Position numbers and translations under genes: made by a program. From positions 1-9,409 of the forward strand of contig JAFYTB010000265.1 of the NCBI GenBank assembly GCA_017559045.1: a stretch of 9,409 bases of DNA, in the 5' to 3' direction. The DNA is from Eggerthellaceae bacterium (lineage in GTDB: Bacteria > Actinomycetota > Coriobacteriia > Coriobacteriales > Eggerthellaceae). The notes beneath the pieces were generated by a model that was given only the letters and a program-made list of their open reading frames with translations, did not search any database and had not been told where the DNA came from. Of the stretch, positions 1 to 7,856 are shown piece after piece; the first letter of the stretch is position 1; each line of letters begins with the position of its first letter.

Positions 1-1
1 A

Positions 2-274
2 ACGAAGGTTATGACCGAGGATGAAGTGAAGGCACTTGCCTTCAAGGATGCCAACGTGGTTGCAACTGACGCCACCAATGTGAAGGTCCTGATGAAGACT
101 GAGAATGGCGTAGATGTGTACGACGTGAGCTTCGATGCCAAGGGCTATCACTACGACTACACCATCAACGCAAAGACGGGTGACGTCATCGATCATGAGA
201 AGACGGAGGCTACTTCCAGCAGTTCTGCTGCAAGCTCTGACTCCAAGGACTCGAAGTCGAGCTCTTCCAACTAA
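2..274 (+). CDS. PepSY-domain protein, C-terminal part (5' end outside window)
   Basis: The reading frame is open from base 2 and stops with TAA at 272-274; the start lies to the left of the window. About the first 65 visible residues fit one PepSY repeat: an amphipathic helix (MTEDEVKALAFKDANV), a hydrophobic strand (VKVLMKT), then paired strands ending in the typical YDYTINAKTGDVIDHE. PepSY domains occur in secreted or membrane-anchored proteins and are thought to inhibit proteases or modulate cell-surface proteins. The last 20 or so residues are almost only Ser, Ala, Lys and Asp, a flexible low-complexity tail. The signal peptide or membrane anchor expected in this family would lie upstream and cannot be seen. 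An ATG at 11 is in frame, but the codons before it continue the domain and no ribosome binding site precedes it, so it is probably internal. The domain call is firm; the role is unknown. Confidence 0.8.
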   Translation, partial: TKVMTEDEVKALAFKDANVVATDATNVKVLMKTENGVDVYDVSFDAKGYHYDYTINAKTGDVIDHEKTEATSSSSAASSDSKDSKSSSSN

Positions 275-336
275 CTCTTATATATGAGGTATCTTGCCCC
301 TTGCGTTTGTGAATGAGCGCAATTGCGGGTGAAGAA

Positions 337-369
337 AAAGAGCCTGGCGGTTTTGCCGCCAGGCTCTTT
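337..369. terminator. Strong bidirectional intrinsic terminator between PepSY gene and carB
   Basis: Bases 337-350 pair perfectly with 356-369 (14 bp, core GAGCCTGGCGG/CCGCCAGGCTC) around a TTTTG loop. On the minus strand the hairpin is followed by CTTTTTCTTC, a good U-tract for ending carB. On the plus strand it is followed by CTTTCGTGTG, a weaker tract for ending the PepSY gene. The position between two convergent stops (274 and 417) supports use from both sides. Confidence 0.88.
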
Positions 370-416
370 CGTGTGCTTGTGTTTTGCGAGGGTGCTACCT
401 CGCGTGATCACGTTGT

Positions 417-3650
<3,234 letters not shown>

Positions 3651-3929
3651 AAGGACCTCTCGTGTTGCCGGTGGTTCTTGTTGTGCTGATATGTCTCATT
3701 CGGTGCCGGCTGCTGCTGCGGAGTTTTGCAGCGAGTGCGTACGGGCACACGAAACCAAGCCTTTATCAAGCTGAAGCAATTTTAATGCCTCGCGGAATAA
3801 ATACGCGCGTGCATTGCGTTTTTCGGTAGAAACTTTATGATCGTGCCGAGAATCAACCTGCTCGAAACTCGCCGAGGTGGCCCAGTTGGCTCATCCTTGA
3901 CGAAATGTCTGCGCGAATGGGGGAACACC
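3651..3929. other. Divergent intergenic region, carB / flavodoxin-family gene
   Basis: These 279 bases hold the 5' leaders of two divergent genes. The plus-strand promoter candidate is listed separately. For carB the best minus-strand -10 candidate is TAAAAT (3784-3779), but no convincing -35 lies upstream at 16-18 bp, so I do not call it. That site would give a leader of about 120 bases. I looked for a pyrimidine attenuator (antiterminator plus U-tract hairpin) in this leader and saw none, only a 4-bp GTGC/GCAC hairpin. No small gene with a ribosome binding site was found. Confidence 0.5.
3814..3841 (+). promoter_or_regulatory. Candidate sigma-70-type promoter of the flavodoxin-family gene
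   Basis: TTGCGT (3814-3819) and TATGAT (3836-3841) are separated by 16 bp. The -10 matches the consensus at 5 of 6 bases and the -35 at 3 of 6. Transcription would start near 3848, giving a leader of about 80 bases before the ATG at 3930. This is a pattern match only. Confidence 0.42.
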
Positions 3930-4472
3930 ATGGGAAAGAACGTGTTGGTCGTGCATGCAAGCCCGCGCCTCAAGGGCAATTCGAACATGCTTGCAGAAGA
4001 GTTTGAGCGTGGCGCGAAAGATGCAGGCAACGAGGTCAAGCGGATCGATGTCGGCCATGCGCGCATTGCGGGTTGCATGGCATGCGAGCATTGTTTCAAG
4101 CATGAAGGTCAGTGCTGCCAGCAGGATGACATGCAGGAGTTTTACCCCATGCTTCACTGGGCGGATGTCATCGTATTTGCCACCCCTATGTATTATTACA
4201 ATTTCCCCGCGCAGCTTCGCGCGTTCCAGGACCGCATGTTCTGCGGTATTGCCAAGCCCTTCAAGATTCCGCAGATGGGACTGCTGTTGTGCTTCGAGGA
4301 CGACAACGTCGAGCGCTGCTATCCGGCAGTGAATTCTTTGAAGGTGTGCGCTGATTACTGCAAGCAGGAGTTCATCGGCGAGGTCATAGTTCCCAGCGTG
4401 TACGAAGCGGGTGCTATCGCGGGTAACCCCGGTCTGCAGAAGGCTTATGAGTTTGGCGCTTCGATCAAGTAG
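3930..4472 (+). CDS. Flavodoxin-fold NAD(P)H-dependent FMN reductase-like protein with Cys cluster
   Basis: This is a 180-residue cytosolic protein of the NADPH-dependent FMN reductase / iron-sulfur flavoprotein-like superfamily. The first strand KNVLVVHASPR runs into an FMN phosphate loop, SPRLKGNSN (11-19). TPMYYYNFPAQLRAFQDRMF (85-104) is the usual flavin-contact and dimer-interface segment. A cysteine cluster, C49-x2-C52-x2-C55-x6-C62-C63 followed by DDM, resembles the CX2CX2CX4-7C motif that holds a [4Fe-4S] cluster in iron-sulfur flavoproteins; many gut-bacterial relatives keep it. Expected chemistry is two-electron reduction of quinones, nitro- or azo-compounds or a protein partner; the true substrate cannot be read from the sequence. 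The start at 3930 is chosen because GGGGG (3919-3923) lies six bases upstream and the protein fold begins there. A longer in-frame ATG at 3837 falls inside the candidate -10 box and would add an unrelated 31-residue peptide. It appears to be a single-gene unit. Confidence 0.88.
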   Translation: MGKNVLVVHASPRLKGNSNMLAEEFERGAKDAGNEVKRIDVGHARIAGCMACEHCFKHEGQCCQQDDMQEFYPMLHWADVIVFATPMYYYNFPAQLRAFQDRMFCGIAKPFKIPQMGLLLCFEDDNVERCYPAVNSLKVCADYCKQEFIGEVIVPSVYEAGAIAGNPGLQKAYEFGASIK

Positions 4473-4517
4473 GAAGCTGTTTGTCTCGGGGTGTTTAGGC
4501 TGGCGCCGCCGTTGGTG

Positions 4518-4946
4518 CTAGTTCTCGATTTCGCCAGGCCAGGTGTTGATTCCGCCAAATTCGACGATGTTCGTATAGCCAAGATCGACGAGCTTTTCGG
4601 AAGCCTGCTTGCTGCGGTTTCCGCTGCGGCAATACACCATGATGAGCTGGTCCTTGTCGGGCAGTTCCGCGGGATCGGTCTGGCCGATGCTGTCGAGAGG
4701 CACATTGATTGCGCCGACGATGTGCGCCTCGCTGAACTCTTCGGGGGTGCGCACGTCGAGGATGATGTAGTCTCTTTCACTGTTCATCAGGTCAAGCGCC
4801 TCTTCTTGGGTAATCTGCTTGTACGAAGCGCCGGAATTCTCGCTCATGTTTCCCTCCAAGTCAGTGCAAGCCATTAGCGCAAAGACCGGAAGCGAAAGCG
4901 CAAATGCGAGTGCTACTTTGATAGCAGCGTAAATCGACTTCTTCAT
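4518..4946 (-). CDS. Rhodanese-domain lipoprotein
   Basis: This 142-residue protein starts with a lipoprotein signal: KK at 2-3, a hydrophobic stretch (about 5-23) and lipobox L24-M25-A26-C27. It should be exported by Sec and lipidated on C27 outside the membrane. A single rhodanese domain fills about 42-140. It shows the ILDVRTPEEFSEAHIVGAINVPL segment (62-84) and active-site loop C106-R-S-G-N-R-S112, so the catalytic cysteine (C106) is present, followed by the FGGINTWPGEI ending. Such single-domain proteins carry a persulfide on Cys and move sulfur (thiosulfate or polysulfide to a thiol acceptor); the donor and acceptor here are unknown. AAAGGA (4961-4956) lies nine bases before ATG, supporting the start. 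It converges on the flavodoxin-family gene with 45 bases between stops and is divergent from the DUF1648 gene. A clear terminator was not found. Confidence 0.93.
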   Translation of the reverse strand: MKKSIYAAIKVALAFALSLPVFALMACTDLEGNMSENSGASYKQITQEEALDLMNSERDYIILDVRTPEEFSEAHIVGAINVPLDSIGQTDPAELPDKDQLIMVYCRSGNRSKQASEKLVDLGYTNIVEFGGINTWPGEIEN

Positions 4947-4977
4947 ATTCGCTCGTCCTTTCGCGATGTGTCTAGCA

Positions 4978-4986
4978 TGGTATGAT
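4978..4986 (+). promoter_or_regulatory. Candidate extended -10 promoter of the DUF1648 gene
   Basis: TGGTATGAT fits the extended -10 pattern (TGn directly before a hexamer matching TATAAT at 5 of 6). No good -35 lies 16-18 bp upstream, which extended -10 promoters tolerate. The start would fall near 4993, about 53 bases before the GTG at 5046. Pattern match only. Confidence 0.38.
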
Positions 4987-5045
4987 CAATGTCCTGCGTA
5001 AGCCTCGTGCGAGGTCTTCATAGGTTGGATTCAAGGGGGATTGCC

Positions 5046-5417
5046 GTGAAGCGTGTGGTGATGGTTCTGTTCTGGCTGGTGCTGATCATTGCGCCTATTG
5101 CCGCGTGCGCGGTTGCCGTGTCGTTCTTTCCTCCGGGAATCGAGGAAGTGCCTGTTCACTGGAATGTGAAGGGCGAGATCGATGGCTACGGTTCGCCGTG
5201 GTCGATGCTTCCGGTCGGATTCATCATGGCGGGTACTAACCTTCTTCTCGCCCTGTGCTATTGCTTCAGCGACAAGATGTTTGCCCTGGGGCTTGTGAAT
5301 GGCGTGTCCACGCCCAAGGGCGCACGCATTGTCTGTCTCGTTTGCGGTGTTATTTGCGCCCTTATCTTCGTGGGCATTGTAATTGGCTGGGCGGTAGCTG
5401 CCTTGGGAAGCCTGTAG
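5046..5417 (+). CDS. DUF1648 (SdpI-like N-terminal) integral membrane protein
   Basis: This 123-residue protein has three predicted membrane segments (about 4-27, 54-74 and 93-120). The loop after the first contains the DUF1648 signature VPVHWNVKGEIDGYGS (35-50), including the usual P-x-H-W-N and Y-G-S elements. DUF1648 occurs in SdpI-type immunity and signalling proteins and in many unstudied membrane proteins; this one is shorter than SdpI and lacks its C-terminal membrane domain, so an immunity role should not be assumed. The start is GTG at 5046 because AAGGGGGA (5033-5040) lies five bases upstream and the first membrane segment follows at once. An in-frame ATG at 4989 would add 19 residues and lies close to the likely transcription start. 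It is divergent from the rhodanese lipoprotein gene; the roughly 100-base spacer must hold both promoters. Family call good, function unknown. Confidence 0.85.
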   Translation: MKRVVMVLFWLVLIIAPIAACAVAVSFFPPGIEEVPVHWNVKGEIDGYGSPWSMLPVGFIMAGTNLLLALCYCFSDKMFALGLVNGVSTPKGARIVCLVCGVICALIFVGIVIGWAVAALGSL

Positions 5418-5433
5418 GCTAGATTCTAAGCAA

Positions 5434-5477
5434 CTAGCGAGGTCCGCTGGTTGACGCCATCGAACCTCGCTAGCGAG
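5434..5477. repeat. Inverted repeat with overlapping palindrome between convergent stops
   Basis: CTAGCGAGGT (5434-5443) is the perfect inverse of ACCTCGCTAG (5464-5473), with a 20-base spacer. The right arm overlaps a 12-bp perfect palindrome, CTCGCTAGCGAG (5466-5477), so CTAGCGAG occurs in three places and two alternative hairpins are possible. It sits between the convergent DUF1648 and map stops (5417 and 5501). Neither strand has a U-tract after the arms, so it is not a standard intrinsic terminator, although it may mark the 3' ends of both transcripts. Confidence 0.6.
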
Positions 5478-5500
5478 TAAAATAGCGTTGACCTGCGGTT

Positions 5501-6391
5501 TTACCAGGCAAGCATCTCGTAGCCATCTTCAGTGATGACGATCTGAACTTCCCACTGGGCGGTGTCGCTGCGGTCTGCCGTGCGTACGGTCCAGCCGTTC
5601 GGGTCGCTCATGTCGATGCGATGGCCGCCGATGTTGATCATCGGCTCAATGGTGAACATGGTGCCAGGTGCCAGAACCATGCCGGTGCCCTCTTCGGCGA
5701 TGAAGCTTACGAACGGATCCTCGTGGAATTCCAGACCGATTCCGTGTCCGCCGAACTCATGCACGACGGAGTAGCCGCGCTCGGTGGCGTACTTGTTGAC
5801 TGCGGCGCCCACATCACCCAGGAGACCCCAGGGCTTCACGGCGGCAAGGCCGGCCTCGATGGCTTCCTTGGTTACGCGCACCAGGTCGGCGCGCTCCTGG
5901 CTGACTTCGCCGATGCAGAACATGCGCGAAGAATCGGAGAAATAGCCATCGAGAATAGTGCTCACATCGACGTTGATAATGTCGCCTTCCTTGAGGATTT
6001 CATCCTCGGAAGGAATGCCGTGGCACACGACTTCATTAACGGAAGTGCAGCAGCTCTTCGGGAAGCCCTCGTAATCAAGCGGCGCGGGGATGGCGCCACG
6101 CTCGATGGTGTACTCGTGAACCCAGCGATCAATTTCGGCGGTGCTGATACCGGGCCTGATGCGTTCGGCTACGTAATCGAGCGCGCCCACATTGATGGCT
6201 GCGCTACGACGGACGCCCTCGATGTCTTCGGCGGTCTTGATCAGGTCGTGCGTGGGCACATCGAGACCGCGACGAAATGCGTCTTCGAGCTTCTCGTCAA
6301 AATCAATGTGGCACTTCTTGTATTTCTTGCCGCTACCGCACCAGCACTCGTCGTTGCGGCCAAGATCGGGCATTCCGTCGAACATATTCAT
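5501..6391 (-). CDS. map: Type I methionine aminopeptidase with N-terminal SEC-C motif
   Basis: This 296-residue cytosolic metalloprotease removes the initiator Met from new proteins when the second residue is small. All five metal ligands are visible: D142 in NVDVS, D153 in GYFSDSSRMF, H216 in GGHGIG, E249 in FTIEPM and E281 in AQWEVQ. The substrate-contacting His residues are H124 (VCHGIP) and H223. Residues 12-28 form a SEC-C zinc-binding motif, C16-x-C18-x8-C27-H28, like the one at the C-terminus of SecA; SEC-C aminopeptidases are known from several actinobacteria and chlamydiae and may bind ribosomes. The ATG at 6391 is preceded by AGAAG/AGAAAG, a modest site; a second ATG at 6385 is equally possible and changes only two residues. 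The frame stays open upstream to 6721, but that Arg/Pro/Ser-rich extension lacks any family feature. The gene stands alone, not in the common secY-adk-map order. Confidence 0.96.
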   Translation of the reverse strand: MNMFDGMPDLGRNDECWCGSGKKYKKCHIDFDEKLEDAFRRGLDVPTHDLIKTAEDIEGVRRSAAINVGALDYVAERIRPGISTAEIDRWVHEYTIERGAIPAPLDYEGFPKSCCTSVNEVVCHGIPSEDEILKEGDIINVDVSTILDGYFSDSSRMFCIGEVSQERADLVRVTKEAIEAGLAAVKPWGLLGDVGAAVNKYATERGYSVVHEFGGHGIGLEFHEDPFVSFIAEEGTGMVLAPGTMFTIEPMINIGGHRIDMSDPNGWTVRTADRSDTAQWEVQIVITEDGYEMLAW

Positions 6392-6724
6392 ACACTTTCT
6401 TCTCGCGTTACGCTTGCGGAAGCAGGTGGCTTTTGCGCTGGCAAAGCGTCGAAGCCTTTGAACTCGCAAGCAGTGGGACGGGAGGACGCGGATGCGTCGA
6501 CCGTCGTTTGGAATAAGCGATAGTGTAAACCCAACGACTTGCGTCGAGGGTTCCGAGTGCATAAACACGCACAAGAATGCCAGATGGGGGAATTGCGGAA
6601 CGGTGGGGCCGCACGCCGAGCATGCCCGGAAGGCTTCGTCTCGGCGTGCGTTGCCCTGCGCTGGCTTACGCCTGGTGGGCCGTGGCTGTTGCCCGCTTGG
6701 CTGGTGCGGGCCACCTGTCACGTG
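6392..6724. other. GC-rich gene-free stretch upstream of map with inverted repeats
   Basis: I see no convincing gene in these 333 bases, although all frames are fairly open. Two inverted repeats stand out. CGCACGCCGAG (6610-6620) pairs perfectly with CTCGGCGTGCG (6640-6650) over a 19-base loop that itself holds GCC/GGC. GCCCGC (6691-6696) pairs with GCGGGC (6706-6711). A CACGTG palindrome (6719-6724) directly follows the stop of the small gene at 6725. None is followed by a U-tract. The part near 6480-6550 should contain the map promoter; TTGGGTTTACAC and TTATTCC are the only AT-rich boxes on the minus strand and do not form a clear pair. No tRNA, SRP RNA or RNase P signature was recognised. 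Confidence 0.5.
6610..6650. repeat. 11-bp perfect inverted repeat (hairpin)
   Basis: CGCACGCCGAG at 6610-6620 is the exact inverse of CTCGGCGTGCG at 6640-6650, spacer 19 bases. It lies about 75 bases beyond the stop of the 29-codon gene on the minus strand and about 220 bases upstream of map. There is no following T-run on either strand, so a terminator is unlikely; a structured leader, a small RNA or a protein site remain possible. Confidence 0.6.
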
Positions 6725-6814
6725 TTATGCCAGGGGGCACTTCTTCCCGAATAGGTGCTTCTTGATCATCGTGTAGGCTCCGACCACAAAGGCGACTTTG
6801 GCGATCATCTTCAT
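6725..6814 (-). CDS. 29-residue single-helix membrane microprotein
   Basis: This is a short gene, ATG at 6814-6812 and TAA at 6727-6725. The product has a Lys at each end of a hydrophobic stretch (IAKVAFVVGAYTMI, residues 4-17) followed by a basic tail, KKHLFGKKCPLA, with one Cys near the C-terminus. This is the composition of a small membrane-bound peptide with the tail probably in the cytosol by the positive-inside rule. The case for translation rests on a near-ideal ribosome binding site, AAAGGAG (6827-6821), six bases before ATG; this is among the best sites in the window. I do not recognise the family. The same frame is open far upstream to 7573, but no site precedes those starts and they run antisense through the 7028 gene. 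A 6-bp hairpin (GCTGGC 6839-6844 / GCCAGC 6850-6855) lies in the leader. Divergent from the 7028 gene, 213 bases away. Confidence 0.6.
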   Translation of the reverse strand: MKMIAKVAFVVGAYTMIKKHLFGKKCPLA

Positions 6815-6985
6815 GCGCTGCTCCTTTCTTCGTCTTGGGCTGGCAAACGGCCAGCAAAGTACCCTTTCACGATAGCGGAGTGATTTTTCGGGCGGTTGCC
6901 AGGCGAACGACGAGGGGTATACGCTTTGAGGACGGTTTGGTTTGGGCGATTTCGAGGCTGGTTTCGAAGCGCAGGGCCGCAGTGT

Positions 6986-6991
6986 TAATAT
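6986..6991 (+). promoter_or_regulatory. Weak candidate -10 box of the Ala-rich protein gene
   Basis: TAATAT (6986-6991) is the most AT-rich hexamer upstream of the 7028 gene and would put transcription start near 6998, 30 bases before ATG. The matching -35 (TTCGAA, 6963-6968, 17-bp spacing) agrees with consensus at only 3 of 6 bases. Low confidence. Confidence 0.3.
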
Positions 6992-7027
6992 GGGCTCAAA
7001 AGTATTGCGCGTGAAAGAGAGGCGGCT

Positions 7028-7771
7028 ATGTCCGACCGAATCGAGACGATTGAGAGCGATGGCAAGGCGGCCAAGAGCATGCCTGTTTCCGCAGATGAGA
7101 CGAGTGTAGTTGCTGCTACGGCCGCTCTGGGGGAAGAGCTGGATCAGCATTGTGCTGAAGAGCCGATCGTCTTGGATGCAGAGCCGGTGTGCGAAGCCGA
7201 GCCGAGCGAAGATGATGGGTCGAAGGCGTCGGATCAGGCCGAGACTGCGGAGAAAACGTCTGTGGGCAACGCTGCCCGATCGGCTGCGAGCGCAGCTGCT
7301 GAGGCATTTAGTCAGAAGTCGGCGAAGGAGATCGCCGAAGATTTTGGCAAAGCCGTTTACGTTATCGACAAGGCGCTCCCGGTCATGCCGCTTCCGCCCA
7401 AGGCGAAAGCGGTTCTCAAGACGGCTATGCCTGCAGTAAAGAAGGTGGCTCAGGTTGCCCCGACGGTTGCTCCTGCGGTTGAACCCTACGCGCGTGCTGC
7501 TGCAGAAAAGGCACGTGAAGTTGCTCCCCAGGCCGCAGCGACCGCTAAAGCGGGCATGGCGAAAGCTGGCCAAGCTGCAGCTGGCGGTGCTAAGGGGGTC
7601 GGCGCTGCAGCGGAAGGCCTCGGCCGTGGCGTCGCTTCTGTGGGTGCGGTAGTGGCGAGTGGAGCCTCGGTTGTCGGGGAGAACGCCGCCGAAAGTGCGA
7701 AGGTCTTGGGGCGCGGAGCCGCCTCGCTCATGAAGTCGGCTGCGGCGTTGGCAAAATCAAAGCGCAAGTAA
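7028..7771 (+). CDS. Ala-rich protein with acidic N-terminal and basic C-terminal half, unknown function
   Basis: This 247-residue protein matches no family I recognise. Residues 1-78 are acidic and look disordered (many Glu, Asp, Ser, Ala). A short mixed segment follows at about 95-124 (KSAKEIAEDFGKAVYVIDKALPVMPLPPK). Residues 125-247 are dominated by Ala with regularly placed Lys, Gly, Val and Pro, ending KSAAALAKSKRK. There is no signal peptide and no clear membrane segment, so a cytosolic location is likely. The C-terminal half resembles histone H1-like, phasin-like or other amphipathic Ala/Lys helical proteins in composition only; this is not homology evidence. The start is good: GAGAGG lies five bases before ATG 7028. 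Base use matches its neighbours, with no sign of transfer. It shares a divergent spacer with the 29-residue microprotein gene, and transcription ends at the 7826-7850 hairpin. Coding status is well supported; role unknown. Confidence 0.8.
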   Translation: MSDRIETIESDGKAAKSMPVSADETSVVAATAALGEELDQHCAEEPIVLDAEPVCEAEPSEDDGSKASDQAETAEKTSVGNAARSAASAAAEAFSQKSAKEIAEDFGKAVYVIDKALPVMPLPPKAKAVLKTAMPAVKKVAQVAPTVAPAVEPYARAAAEKAREVAPQAAATAKAGMAKAGQAAAGGAKGVGAAAEGLGRGVASVGAVVASGASVVGENAAESAKVLGRGAASLMKSAAALAKSKRK

Positions 7772-7825
7772 TTTTGGCGGCCGCTCGACCAGGGTGTTCT
7801 CTGCCATTAACTTGCTACTAAAAAA

Positions 7826-7850
7826 CGAAGGCGGCTCGAGGCCGCCTTCG
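7826..7850. terminator. Bidirectional intrinsic terminator
   Basis: CGAAGGCGGC (7826-7835) pairs perfectly with GCCGCCTTCG (7841-7850) around a TCGAG loop. On the plus strand CTCGTTTTATTT follows, ending the 7028 gene. On the minus strand the hairpin is followed directly by a run of T (complement of 7820-7825), ending the gene whose stop is at 7857, only seven bases away. Confidence 0.9.
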
Positions 7851-7856
7851 CTCGTT

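Noticed and set aside
3691..3774. 27-codon plus-strand frame in the carB leader region
   Set aside because: No ribosome binding site, low-complexity Ala/Ser product, and it overlaps the carB leader on the opposite strand.
3837..3929. Upstream start of the flavodoxin-family gene (31 extra residues)
   Set aside because: The ATG at 3837 lies within the candidate -10 box and lacks a ribosome binding site; the flavodoxin fold begins right after the ATG at 3930, which has GGGGG upstream.
4490..4523. Hairpin between the flavodoxin and rhodanese stops (4500-4507 with 4514-4521)
   Set aside because: The 8-bp stem depends on two G-U pairs, overlaps a stop codon and has no U-tract; on the minus strand the wobble pairs become mismatches. 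Too weak to call a terminator.
6392..6721. Upstream extension of the map reading frame by 110 codons
   Set aside because: The extension is Arg/Pro/Ser/Cys-rich with no domain, and SEC-C aminopeptidases normally begin a few residues before the zinc knuckle, as with the start at 6391.
6815..7573. Long minus-strand frame upstream of and in frame with the 29-codon gene
   Set aside because: It runs antisense through the 7028 gene and has an Arg/Ser-rich composition without a domain. Only the last 29 codons have a proper start signal.
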